From contig DATGXI010000015.1 in assembly GCA_035299065.1 (NCBI GenBank), positions 1 to 22,643 of the forward strand: a stretch of 22,643 bases of DNA. Direction: 5' to 3'. Positions 1 through 7,494 of the stretch are shown here, one piece after another (the first letter of the stretch is position 1; the number at the start of each line of letters is the position of its first letter). Both the position numbers and the translations under genes were made by a program. Under the pieces are notes generated by a model. That model was given only the letters and a program-made list of their open reading frames with translations. It did not search any database and was not told the origin of the DNA. This stretch comes from DASPJQ01 sp035299065 (GTDB taxonomy: Bacteria; Bacteroidota; Bacteroidia; Flavobacteriales_D; UBA2798).

Positions 1-288
1 GACTTCGAGGTAACGGCTGTGTATATCTTCGGCATCGCCCGGTAAAACACGTCCCACTTCGTTCATTTGGAATTTCTTTTTGGCAAGTATGGCTACACCG
101 TTCCAGCTTTTTTGTCCGTGGTAAATGCAATTGTAACCCAGTTCCTCAATGGCAGCTTTGGGAAATTTGTCATTTGGCGATTTTAATTCCTGTAAACAAA
201 CTACATCGGGTTTTGATTCTTTTAACCAACGCAGCAATACCGGCAGGCGGCCGTTTACCCCGTTTACGTTATAGGTGGCAATTTTCAT
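1..288 (-). CDS. xth: Exodeoxyribonuclease III, N-terminal part (cut by window edge)
   Basis: The minus strand reads from ATG at 288 through 96 codons to the window edge without a stop. The product starts MKIATYNVNGVNGRL, continues with a VVCLQELK stretch and then a GQKSWNGVAIL stretch. These are the hallmarks of the exonuclease III / AP endonuclease (EEP) family: the N of NVNG and the E of QELK are metal-site residues, and the SWNGVAI strand follows the second conserved block. The family removes nucleotides from 3' ends and cuts abasic sites in base excision repair, in the cytoplasm. The catalytic D-x-N and final H-bearing motifs would lie beyond the edge and cannot be checked. The identification is firm; whether the rest of the gene is intact is unknown. 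It is separated by about 100 bp from the next minus-strand gene, with no clear promoter seen. Confidence 0.93.
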   Translation of the reverse strand, partial: MKIATYNVNGVNGRLPVLLRWLKESKPDVVCLQELKSPNDKFPKAAIEELGYNCIYHGQKSWNGVAILAKKKFQMNEVGRVLPGDAEDIHSRYLEV

Positions 289-390
289 GGGGTGAATTTA
301 ATAAAAATGGAGGTTAATGTTTTGTATTTAAGATTGGAAGTGTTGTAGTTGCACGCAATTTTTTAGCCACATAGAACCAAATTCCGAATA

Positions 391-1479
391 TTAATTTGTT
401 GCGGGTGTTTTTTTGGCGAATATTTTTCGCATGCAGAAAATCAAAACCAGTAGGGCAACAAGAATACCAAACACAGTTACGAAAGCTGCTGCACCGCTTT
501 GGCCCGAGCAGGAAAGCTCGCAGCTTATGATAGCCGTAAGGTAAAGTATACCGGCAACAAGCAACAGTGTAAGAATAAAAAACAGCACCATTGTACCGCT
601 TGAAAGCGCATATTCACTGTTGCCGTGAAGGTTTGTGTTTGAAAATCCATTGGAAAACGACCATTTGCTTATGTTTCCAAAAACATTGCCAAGGCCTGCC
701 ATAAACCCGGCAAACATTCCGGTCAATGAATTCAGCAGGATGTAAAATTTAGATTGGCGAAGTTGTTTTTGTTTTTGGTGCGGCAAACTTTTTTTATGCA
801 GGAAAAAAACCAGGTAAGGTACAACCATGATGCCCGCCCACAAGGGTGAAAAGGTAATGGCCGATGTGCTCAGCAAAAATCCGAGTACCCCGGCTAAAAT
901 AACACCTGCCATTTGAAGTCCGGCAATGGTGAGGCGTGCCTTGCGCGGATTTTTAGCTGCCCACAAGGCGTGTTTTGCTTGGGTGCGGTTTTTTGCAAAA
1001 GCAATGAATAGCAAACCTGCGCCAAAAAACAAGGCAGCATGGGTGAGCAGTCCGTTTGTATTTTGATCCTGTTGCTGGTTGACTGTAAGGTGTGCAGTGG
1101 ATTGTGCGTTAATTGTTGCGGTTGCGTGTGGTTGATTTTGCGCATGAGTTTGAGCCGAAGCAATAGTTTTTTTCCGGTTGTTGTAAGTGTTTGAGGTGTT
1201 GTTTACAGGATTGTGTTGCGCAATGTATGCTTTGTTTTTGATCGTGTTTGTATGCGCAGGTTCTGCGTGTTTTTTGTAGGGTGATTGAATAGTTGGCGAA
1301 GTGTTTTTTTGAGCAGCGGGTTCAAGGGAATCAATCGGTGTTGTTGATGCAACAGATGTTTTTGAATGAAAGTTGATGTAAAATCCTTTGTTATACCTGC
1401 GTTTTTCAATGCGTAAACCTCCGCACGAAAACACAGACATAAGTATGGCCATGGCCAGGAAAATGGAAATGCGTTGCAT
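391..1479 (-). CDS. Predicted lipoprotein with about six membrane segments, function unknown
   Basis: I do not recognise a named family. The 362-residue product starts with a lipoprotein signal peptide; the lipobox SVFSC puts the lipidated Cys at residue 19. Residues ~40-142 form a low-complexity linker rich in Thr, Asn, Gln, Ala and His. After it come hydrophobic stretches at about 144-162, 183-205, 211-228, 246-266, 295-318 and 328-350, and a basic tail (RKIFAKK). Being both a lipoprotein and polytopic is odd; the protein would sit in the inner membrane with a long periplasmic linker before the first segment. The C-terminal two-thirds resembles small Bacteroidota integral membrane proteins of unknown role. 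The start is supported by the signal peptide and by a perfect -7 box (TAGCTTTG) 16 bases upstream. It appears to be monocistronic. Confidence 0.75.
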   Translation of the reverse strand: MQRISIFLAMAILMSVFSCGGLRIEKRRYNKGFYINFHSKTSVASTTPIDSLEPAAQKNTSPTIQSPYKKHAEPAHTNTIKNKAYIAQHNPVNNTSNTYNNRKKTIASAQTHAQNQPHATATINAQSTAHLTVNQQQDQNTNGLLTHAALFFGAGLLFIAFAKNRTQAKHALWAAKNPRKARLTIAGLQMAGVILAGVLGFLLSTSAITFSPLWAGIMVVPYLVFFLHKKSLPHQKQKQLRQSKFYILLNSLTGMFAGFMAGLGNVFGNISKWSFSNGFSNTNLHGNSEYALSSGTMVLFFILTLLLVAGILYLTAIISCELSCSGQSGAAAFVTVFGILVALLVLIFCMRKIFAKKTPATN

Positions 1480-1495
1480 GTTTATTGATTTGGCA

Positions 1496-1503
1496 CAAAG
1501 CTA
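1496..1503 (-). promoter_or_regulatory. -7 promoter element TAGCTTTG for the 391-1479 gene
   Basis: Read on the minus strand this is TAGCTTTG, a full match to the Bacteroidota -7 consensus TAnnTTTG. It ends 16 bases before the ATG at 1479, giving a predicted leader of roughly a dozen bases. No good TTG -33 element is seen 19-21 bases further upstream. Confidence 0.45.
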
Positions 1504-1620
1504 CATAAAAGGATTTAATTAAAAAATGATGTTGCACATGAACTGATTTCGATGATAAAAAACAAATAATTTAAAATCAGCTATTTGCGTTGGTGAGACG
1601 GGTGAAAACTGATGTTTAAG

Positions 1621-1700
1621 TAGTTGTTTGGTTTACAGTTTACAGTTAGTTGGTAAGAAGTTGGGGAGTTCAGAGTTTCTGGTTTCTGGTTTCGGAGTCT
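1621..1700. repeat. Heptamer (xACAGTT) repeat patch with degenerate flank
   Basis: The gap between the divergent genes at 1479 and 1776 holds a short patch of TTTACAGTT units followed by TTGGGGAGTTCAGAG and TTTCTGG units. It is a small and decayed member of the family seen at 2464, 3824 and 7059. Nothing else is supported in this 296-bp gap beyond the -7 box at 1496. Confidence 0.7.
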
Positions 1701-1775
1701 CCAGATGAATTATGAATTTAAATCCGGGGTGGGTTACTTTTTTCAGGGATTACCATTAAGACAAAAACACCACAC

Positions 1776-2462
1776 ATGTTCACACACACACTACACAAAT
1801 GGATTTGCCTGGCAGGCATTGTTCTTGTGCTGTACAGTTGCGCATCACATCAACCCTTCACCAACGGCTCAAGCGTGCGTTTTTTGCGCGGATCAAAAGA
1901 ATTTGTGTGTGGCACACGCGGATTCAGAAATAGCCGTTCAGTCTTTGTAAATGCATATACAGGCGATCCGTTTTTGCAGCGCAGGCAATTTATCCAGGAG
2001 CATCCTGCCGCAGTGGTAGCATCAAGCGGGCATTACCTGTTTGGGTTTGGCATGCAAAAGTTCTTTTTTTTGCATCCTCTCTGGCGCATGGGACTTGGTA
2101 CCGACTATTCAACTCAAAAGTTCAGGGTAAATTATGGAAATCCGCTGGAGGGTTTTGAACGTGTATACCGGCAAACGTTAAATCAGCACCGTGTTAATTT
2201 CAATGCATGCCTGGCGTTGAGATTACGCGGGCGTAAAACGGCATATGCCAGTTTTCAGCCGGGTTATATATGGAGCAAACAGCATTTGACTATTGAAAGC
2301 AAAAACTGCATGCAGGAGGCTAATTCAGCATACCGGAAATTTGACTGGCGCGCAGGGGCGGGTATGTTGTTTTATTTGCGGGATGGAATCGAATTGAAAC
2401 TGGAATTGGGATACGGTGGAGGAAGTTATGGCCGAATAGGAATAGGGTTTTGGTTGTTTTAG
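1776..2462 (+). CDS. Small lipoprotein, probable outer-membrane beta-barrel-like protein
   Basis: The 228-residue product has an N-terminal hydrophobic stretch (ICLAGIVLVLYSC) that ends in a lipobox, with Cys at about residue 22, so export and lipidation are likely. The mature part alternates polar and hydrophobic residues with many aromatic and glycine residues. Examples are SGHYLFGFGMQKFFFLHP, TAYASFQPGYIW and the C-terminal LELGYGGGSYGRIGIGFWLF, which ends in Phe as many outer-membrane strands do. This suggests a beta-barrel or porin-like fold, but no named family is recognised. The ATG start is chosen because it gives the complete signal peptide; a second ORF overlapping in another frame (from 1705) lacks any such sense. 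The stop codon runs directly into a repeat array. Confidence 0.65.
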   Translation: MFTHTLHKWICLAGIVLVLYSCASHQPFTNGSSVRFLRGSKEFVCGTRGFRNSRSVFVNAYTGDPFLQRRQFIQEHPAAVVASSGHYLFGFGMQKFFFLHPLWRMGLGTDYSTQKFRVNYGNPLEGFERVYRQTLNQHRVNFNACLALRLRGRKTAYASFQPGYIWSKQHLTIESKNCMQEANSAYRKFDWRAGAGMLFYLRDGIELKLELGYGGGSYGRIGIGFWLF

Positions 2463-2463
2463 T

Positions 2464-2632
2464 TTTTCAGTTCACAGTTTTCAGTTTACAGTTCACAGTT
2501 TACAGTTGGGGAAGGGCGCGCAGATCTCTCAGATCCCGCAGATGGTTTAGAGTTCACAGTTTACAGTTTGGGAGTTCACAGTTGACAGTTCACAGTTGAC
2601 AGTTCACAGTTTAAAGTTTGGGAGTTTACTAG
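2464..2632. repeat. Heptamer repeat array with embedded CAGAT block (46-bp copy A at 2509-2554)
   Basis: The array consists of 7-bp units of the form (T/C/G)ACAGTT, interspersed with TTGGGAGTT variants. It starts one base after the stop codon of the upstream gene. In its middle lies a block at 2509-2554 that is identical over 46 bp to 7190-7235. The block contains three CAGAT words at 9-bp spacing followed by GGTTTAGAGTT. No ORF or structural RNA is evident. Confidence 0.9.
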
Positions 2633-2671
2633 CTTTTAGGAAAGTGCCTGTTCCTGTTATTTCTTTTTTTG

Positions 2672-2679
2672 TATCTTTC
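2672..2679 (+). promoter_or_regulatory. Possible -7 element (TATCTTTC) for the pirin gene
   Basis: TATCTTTC differs at the last base from TAnnTTTG and ends only four bases before the ATG at 2684. If used, transcription would begin at or next to the start codon, giving a leaderless or nearly leaderless mRNA. No TTG -33 element is seen at the expected distance, so this rests on one weak box. Confidence 0.3.
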
Positions 2680-2683
2680 AACC

Positions 2684-3823
2684 ATGAACGATCAATTGCC
2701 ACGCAGGAATTTTGTCAAGCGGTTTTCGCTGGCACTTTCATCTTTGTTTGTAGCCCGCCATGTTTTGGCACAGGATACCACCTCTTTATTAACCGATGAA
2801 AATAAAATGAAACCCATAAAAAACACCAAACCACTCGGCTTTCAATGGGAAACCCAGGACCCGTTTTTATTTTGCGTACATCATGAAGATGATTTTCCGA
2901 AGGGAAATGATAAAATGGGTCCTGATGAAACGTATTTCAAAGGCCGTCACATGGGTGATGATTTTATTACCAAAGACGGGTTCAGGATGTACCATGGTAA
3001 AATTGTTCCCGGTTTTCCCGGTCACCCGCACCGGGGATTTGAAACGGTAACGGTTGTGCGAAAGGGCATTGTTGATCATGCTGACAGTATGGGTGCTGCC
3101 GGTCGGTATGGAAATGGCGATGTGCAATGGATGACAGCCGGCAAGGGCGTACAACATTCTGAAATGTTTCCGCTCATTAAAAAAGAAGAGGACAATCCCA
3201 TGGAACTTTTCCAGATCTGGTTAAACTTACCAAAGAAAAATAAAATGGTTGAGCCGCATTTTAAAATGCTTTGGCGTGAGGATATTCCCAATTACGCGTA
3301 TACCGATAAAAAAAGTAAAAAAACAAGTGTAGAAATTATTGCTGGGGAACTGGAGAATAAAAAAGCGCAAAGTCCGCCCCCTGATTCATGGGCTGCTGAT
3401 CCTGCAAACGAAGTAGCCATTTGGAATGTGAAAATGGAAGCGGGGGCTACATGGCGCATTGCTGCGGCTTCAAAGGGTATTAACCGTAGTTTGTATTTTT
3501 ATGAGGGCGATACCCTTGACATAAGTGGTCAAACCGTTAGTGGGTACCATGCCATTGAAGTGGAACCCGATATGGAACTTGAAATTACTGCAGGTTCAAA
3601 AGCGGCCAGTATATTGGTGCTGCAGGGGCGTCCCATTGGCGAGCAGGTTATGCAATATGGACCATTTGTGATGAATACCAAAGAGGAAATAAAACAAGCG
3701 TTTGAAGATTATCACGCCACCCAATTTGGCGGATGGCCATGGCCAAAGTATGACCAGGTGCATGACAGGGATAAAACCAGGTTTGCAAAGCATGCAGATG
3801 GAAGGGAAGAGCTAAAGGGGTAG
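2684..3823 (+). CDS. Pirin family protein with Tat-type signal peptide
   Basis: From the ATG at 2684 the product has 379 residues. Residues 7-14 read RRNFVKRF, a twin-arginine motif, followed by a hydrophobic core and a likely cleavage site near VLAQ (residue 30), so export in folded form is predicted. Residues ~110-162 carry the pirin signature HPHRGFETVTVV, DHADSMGAAGR, GDVQWMTAGKGVQHSE. All four cupin metal ligands are present: H114, H116, H158 and E160. A second cupin half follows up to about residue 330. Pirins are iron-binding cupins; some show quercetin 2,3-dioxygenase activity, others act as transcription cofactors, so the substrate here is not known. A longer reading from TTG at 2669 would add five residues before the Tat motif, but the ATG is preferred. 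It is flanked by repeat arrays on both sides, so it is probably monocistronic. The stop codon TAG itself begins the downstream repeat. Confidence 0.9.
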   Translation: MNDQLPRRNFVKRFSLALSSLFVARHVLAQDTTSLLTDENKMKPIKNTKPLGFQWETQDPFLFCVHHEDDFPKGNDKMGPDETYFKGRHMGDDFITKDGFRMYHGKIVPGFPGHPHRGFETVTVVRKGIVDHADSMGAAGRYGNGDVQWMTAGKGVQHSEMFPLIKKEEDNPMELFQIWLNLPKKNKMVEPHFKMLWREDIPNYAYTDKKSKKTSVEIIAGELENKKAQSPPPDSWAADPANEVAIWNVKMEAGATWRIAAASKGINRSLYFYEGDTLDISGQTVSGYHAIEVEPDMELEITAGSKAASILVLQGRPIGEQVMQYGPFVMNTKEEIKQAFEDYHATQFGGWPWPKYDQVHDRDKTRFAKHADGREELKG

Positions 3824-4056
3824 TTTACGGTTTGCAGTTTATAGTTCAGGAAGGGCGCGCAGATCTATGGACTACATAATTTGTTTTTGGTGTCCATGAA
3901 CTTCGTTTCGCAGATGTGTTTCGCGCAAAGGCGCAACGACAGCAACGTTTTTTTTTCACGCAGATAGTGCAGAAATACGCGGATTGGCTACAGTTCACAG
4001 TTTACAGTTTGGGAGTTCACAGTTCACAGTTTGGGAGTTTACAGTTTATAGGTCCT
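3824..4056. repeat. Composite repeat region: heptamers, truncated CAGAT block, CGCAAAGGCGCAA motif
   Basis: The gap between pirin and the TPR gene is a mosaic. Bases 3849-3866 repeat the first 18 bases of the block seen at 2509 and 7190, and then diverge. Around 3905-3945 come TTTCGCAGATGTG and TTCGCGCAAAGGCGCAACG, and near 3957 CACGCAGATAGTGCAG. These words belong to dispersed repeat types commonly met in Bacteroidota gaps. From about 3991 heptamers of the xACAGTT type return. No gene is seen in these bases. Confidence 0.85.
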
Positions 4057-4123
4057 GGTTTGCGGGTGGTTTTAGCCGTTAATTGAAAATACGTGGTGCT
4101 GAAAAGGGGACTTTCTTTTTTTC

Positions 4124-4131
4124 TATCTTTA
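4124..4131 (+). promoter_or_regulatory. Possible -7 element (TATCTTTA) for the TPR gene
   Basis: TATCTTTA matches TAnnTTTG except for the last base and ends six bases before the preferred GTG start at 4138. This favours 4138 over the upstream in-frame GTG codons at 4093 and 4096, which would lie ahead of the promoter. No -33 TTG is visible. Confidence 0.3.
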
Positions 4132-4137
4132 AGCCTT

Positions 4138-5874
4138 GTGAAAAAGCCACTGCCGGTTATACTGCTATTTTTTCTTATCCTGTTTTCCTGCTCCAGGAAT
4201 GACAAAACAGGAAAACCATCAACGCAGTTGAGCTGGAAAGGTGAATCCAAAAAAATACTTGAACGTTCCACCGGAAATACGTACAGCGACTCGTTGCGCA
4301 AACGGGTATTGAATGCGCCCAACCAGCTGGAATCCATTGACAGGTTATCGGATTTTACGTATGTGCTGTCAAAAGAAGATGTGCTCACACTTGGTAAAGC
4401 CATACTTGAAATGGCTGAAAAAAACAAGAACAGCCGTATGTACGTGCATGGCCTGAATAAAATTGCGGTGTATTACTACATGGCCGATGAATACAAAAAA
4501 TGCGACAGCGTGTTGCGCATATCCATTCAAAAAGCAACTGCCTCGAATGAAAAACAAGGTTTAACCGCGGCCTATAATCAGCTGGGCGACATGTTCAGGG
4601 TAAGTGGTGGCTATGACAGCGCCCTGGTGTATCTTCAAAAAGCGCTTAAACTGGCACGCAGTGAAAAATATGGGGCCGAAGAAATTTCAGTCCTTTCGGC
4701 TGTGGCCGATGTGCACCGCCTGCAGTCAAAACGTGCATTGGCCCGCAAAGAGTTGACCCAGGTGCTGGCCATGGCCCGAAAAGAGCGTAGCTACAACAAA
4801 ATGGCGTTTGTGCTTAACGCGTTAGGTCAGTTAAACAATTTCAGCAACAACAAACCGCTGGCCCTGGCCCAGTATCTTGAAGCGTATAAGCTGGCCGAAA
4901 AAACAGGCAATCAAAACCTGGCCATTTGGTGCATGGCAACCATTGGTGAAATAAACGGTTCCATGAACAACCTGGAGAAGTCAGAAGAAGCGTTTTTAAA
5001 AGCATTGGAAATGGCCCGTAAAAAGGGCGACATGTATCAAATTGCCTATTGTGAAGGCAGCCTGGCCCAGGTGTATGAACAGCGTGGTGAATTTGATAAA
5101 TCGGCAGCCCTGTACCGTGCAGCCTTGCAAAAATCATCCAACATGGGCGATAAAATACGCATGGCGCATTGTTTAACCGCATTGGGAAGTGATTATTACC
5201 GCAAGCACCAACCTGACAGCGCCATTGGGTATTTTAAAAAAGCAAAACTCATTGCCGAGGAAACACAGAACGGCAATGCCTATACAAGTGCCTGTTCGGG
5301 CCTGTCACGCGCCTACCGCGATCAGCGCAAGCTTGACCTGTCGCTTGCCGAGGGATTAAATGCCCTTAACGTTGGACAATTGATGGATGATGACGTGGAA
5401 GTGCAGGAAGCGGCACAAGAGCTGCACCAGACCTATGCCGCCATGAACAGGATTGATAAAGCCTATGACATGCATTTGTTGTATGCGCGCATGAAAGACA
5501 GTACCAGCAAGTATGACGATGTGCGCAAGTTTGCCAATGCTGAGTATACCGCCAAAGCTGAGCGATTGGCCCTGGAGCAAAAGCAAAAGGAGGCTGTGCA
5601 CAAAGCCAACGAAGCAAAAAAGGAAGCTGAGCTTAACCAGCAAAAAACATTTCGCAATGCCTTAATTGGGTTTGCCGTGGTGTTGCTCTTGTTGTCAGGC
5701 GTAATTTACCGCAGTTTAAAGCAAAGCCAAAAAGCCAAGCAAATCATTACCGAAAAAAACATGATCATTGAAGCCCGGCAAAAAGAAATTGTGGACAGCA
5801 TTCATTATGCCAAGCGTATACAGGATGCGTTATTGCCTAGCGAGAAGTACATCAGGAAGCATTTGGGGGAGTGA
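4138..5874 (+). CDS. TPR-repeat lipoprotein ending where a SpoIIE-type phosphatase domain is expected
   Basis: Read from GTG at 4138, the product has 578 residues. It begins with a lipoprotein-type signal (KKPLPVILLFFLILFSC), then a helical array of tetratricopeptide repeats to about residue 450; repeated units such as GQLNNFSNNKPLALAQYLEA and DSAIGYFKKA are easily seen. A charged coiled coil (KAERLALEQKQKEAVHK...) leads to one TM helix at about 506-527. Then comes a second coiled coil ending DSIHYAKRIQDALLPSEKYI. In many Bacteroidota proteins this exact linker joins a periplasmic TPR sensor to a cytoplasmic SpoIIE-type PP2C serine phosphatase. Here the reading frame ends a few residues later (KHLGE, stop), and the next gene starts 25 bases on, so the phosphatase is absent in every frame. 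The protein may be a truncated, partner-dependent sensor or a decaying gene. The upstream in-frame GTG codons (4093, 4096) would put residues in front of the signal peptide. Confidence 0.85.
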   Translation: MKKPLPVILLFFLILFSCSRNDKTGKPSTQLSWKGESKKILERSTGNTYSDSLRKRVLNAPNQLESIDRLSDFTYVLSKEDVLTLGKAILEMAEKNKNSRMYVHGLNKIAVYYYMADEYKKCDSVLRISIQKATASNEKQGLTAAYNQLGDMFRVSGGYDSALVYLQKALKLARSEKYGAEEISVLSAVADVHRLQSKRALARKELTQVLAMARKERSYNKMAFVLNALGQLNNFSNNKPLALAQYLEAYKLAEKTGNQNLAIWCMATIGEINGSMNNLEKSEEAFLKALEMARKKGDMYQIAYCEGSLAQVYEQRGEFDKSAALYRAALQKSSNMGDKIRMAHCLTALGSDYYRKHQPDSAIGYFKKAKLIAEETQNGNAYTSACSGLSRAYRDQRKLDLSLAEGLNALNVGQLMDDDVEVQEAAQELHQTYAAMNRIDKAYDMHLLYARMKDSTSKYDDVRKFANAEYTAKAERLALEQKQKEAVHKANEAKKEAELNQQKTFRNALIGFAVVLLLLSGVIYRSLKQSQKAKQIITEKNMIIEARQKEIVDSIHYAKRIQDALLPSEKYIRKHLGE

Positions 5875-5899
5875 GGGGGCTTTGTTTTCCGTTCTCCGT

Positions 5900-7015
5900 T
5901 CACGGTTTTCGTTCAACGTCTGCGTTTTTTTTGCTGGTGTGCTTGCCCCACAGGTAACAAAACAGGTTGATCCTGAAAATGGGTAACCATTCGCTGCTGT
6001 TGGGTTCATGGGTAAACCAGTTGGTTCCTGAAGGATTGTAATGTTCAATGGTTTCCTGGGTTTTGGTACGCTGGTAAGCGCCCAGGCAAATATCCAAACC
6101 CAATTTGCCACGCGGGGTAACTGCGCAGTGCAAACCGGTTGTAAATCCTATGTCGTAAAATTTTTCCCATTGCCTGAATGTGCCAGCACTGTCAACCTGG
6201 TATTGGGGTTGGTGGTAGGTTCTTGCATTGCCAAACCGGTAGTAGGCCTGCATGTATGGACGAATGCTAGCCTTGCGCGTAAGCGAAAAAGGGAAATAAA
6301 AGCGGTAATCAACCAGTAAGGAGTTGCGCGGGTTGTAGGAACTGTATTCCACGTAATCGCTTTTTGTGGGGTCGGGGTATTGTTCCTGTTCATGCCGCCA
6401 GCGAAAAAAATAATATTCGGCACCAAAGGCGTGGTGTTTGGCAAAACGGTATTCGGCACCACAGGTGAAATTAAACACCCAGTCATCCTCAATAATTACA
6501 AAACCCAGGGCTTTGCCACGCAACAACAGGCCGGTTTTTAATGCACGTTCAAAGCTCTCGGTAAACACGCATTTGTTGTTTTTGTATGTTTTTTTTCCTG
6601 CAATCCTGCCTTCGGTGTCATAGATCAGAACATCGCCCTCAAGTTTTCCCTTTACGTAGTATTCCTCCATAGCCAGTTTCCCGTCATCATCGTACGATTT
6701 CCATAAGCCGGTGCGTAAATTGTTTTCGTAATTGCCCTGGCGTTGCAGTTTTCCGGCTGCGTTGTACCAGGTAAAAAGGCCATGGGCCTTGTGGTAATTG
6801 CAGTTGGTGTAGGTTCCCGTCATTTGGAGGATACCCGTTTGGTAATAATATTGTTTTACGTGGCAACCGGCACCGTCCTGCACGCCCACCCGGTAAAGCA
6901 CGGTTAGTTTGCGTTTTTTGGGTGTGTTTCCGTTCATGTCAAAAAACAGGGTATCGGCCACCTGTGCCTGTGTGGTGGTGGCAATAAAAACAAGTATGAT
7001 GAAGAAAAAGCGCAT
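5900..7015 (-). CDS. Exported protein with YwqK/MORN-like repeats and barrel-like C-terminal half
   Basis: The 371-residue product starts with a signal peptide (MRFFFIILVFIATTTQAQ). Residues ~57-145 hold repeats of the YwqK/MORN type: YYQTGILQMTGTY, GLFTWYNAAGKLQRQGNY, GLWKSYDDDGKLAMEEYY, GDVLIYDTEGRIAGKKTY. The C-terminal ~200 residues show alternating aromatic and polar residues (AEYRFAKHHAFGAEYYFFRW, RPYMQAYYRFGNARTY), suggesting an outer-membrane barrel-like part. YwqK-type repeats are common in Bacteroidota surface proteins; no enzymatic role can be assigned. The gene converges on the TPR gene with 25 bases between the stops. Its upstream side is a repeat array, so it is probably transcribed alone. 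Confidence 0.75.
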   Translation of the reverse strand: MRFFFIILVFIATTTQAQVADTLFFDMNGNTPKKRKLTVLYRVGVQDGAGCHVKQYYYQTGILQMTGTYTNCNYHKAHGLFTWYNAAGKLQRQGNYENNLRTGLWKSYDDDGKLAMEEYYVKGKLEGDVLIYDTEGRIAGKKTYKNNKCVFTESFERALKTGLLLRGKALGFVIIEDDWVFNFTCGAEYRFAKHHAFGAEYYFFRWRHEQEQYPDPTKSDYVEYSSYNPRNSLLVDYRFYFPFSLTRKASIRPYMQAYYRFGNARTYHQPQYQVDSAGTFRQWEKFYDIGFTTGLHCAVTPRGKLGLDICLGAYQRTKTQETIEHYNPSGTNWFTHEPNSSEWLPIFRINLFCYLWGKHTSKKNADVERKP

Positions 7016-7058
7016 GCAGGTTTTAAACGGGGTGATTGCGAAATAGGTTTTGGGTTTT

Positions 7059-7246
7059 TTAGTTTACAGTATGGGAGTTTACAGTTGACAGTTGACAGTT
7101 TGGGAGTTCACAGTTGACAGTTTACAGTTTGGGAGTTTACAGTTTACAGTTTGGGAGTTTACAGTTCACAGTTTTTTAGTTTACAGTTAGGGAAGGGCGC
7201 GCAGATCTCTCAGATCCCGCAGATGGTTTAGAGTTTTCAGTTCTTT
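7059..7246. repeat. Heptamer repeat array with 46-bp block copy B (7190-7235)
   Basis: The longest array in the window, made of xACAGTT units alternating with TTTGGGAGTT spacers. It ends in a block at 7190-7235 identical to 2509-2554. The array reaches into the last codons of the small gene at 7237, whose stop codon (TCA on the plus strand) lies inside a TTTTCAGTT unit. No gene is seen from 7016 to 7236. Confidence 0.9.
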
Positions 7247-7419
7247 TTCTTCATTGAACCTGCCAGTGACGCTACAAAAAACACCATGCTAAGGGCAAGA
7301 AAAATGATGTTAACCGTGCGGGCAAAGGGTGGGGCCTGTTCGGGCATAATTTGGCCCATGAGCACAACAAGGTTTAAGAGGAGAAGTACAATGAGAAATG
7401 GTTTGTAAAGTGTTTTCAT
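7237..7419 (-). CDS. Small two-TM membrane protein, unknown function
   Basis: A 60-residue product with two hydrophobic segments, about 7-24 (PFLIVLLLLNLVVLMG) and 35-53 (TVNIIFLALSMVFFVASLAG), joined by a short loop with Pro residues, and a basic tail (SMKKKN). No family is recognised. It lies divergent from the 7564 gene, with about 144 bp between starts; the palindrome at 7495-7512 sits between them and could affect both. The length and clean TM pattern favour a real gene. Its stop lies inside the repeat array, so the true C-terminus may have been changed by repeat insertion. Confidence 0.55.
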   Translation of the reverse strand: MKTLYKPFLIVLLLLNLVVLMGQIMPEQAPPFARTVNIIFLALSMVFFVASLAGSMKKKN

Positions 7420-7494
7420 ATGGGTTTGTTTAAAATAACCCGACTAAAATAGGGAATTTTCTGGTTGCATTTTCGTATGACAAGGGGTTTAAAA

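Noticed and set aside
1705..1950. 81-codon plus-strand frame overlapping the start of the 1776 gene
   Set aside because: It runs through repeat-like sequence and overlaps a better frame with a lipoprotein signal; no domain sense.
4093..4137. Earlier GTG starts for the TPR protein at 4093 and 4096
   Set aside because: They would put about 15 extra residues before a clean lipoprotein signal and would lie upstream of the only -7-like box.
7059..7246. Could the repeat arrays be CRISPR?
   Set aside because: Units are 7 bp without unique spacers of constant length, and no cas genes are present.
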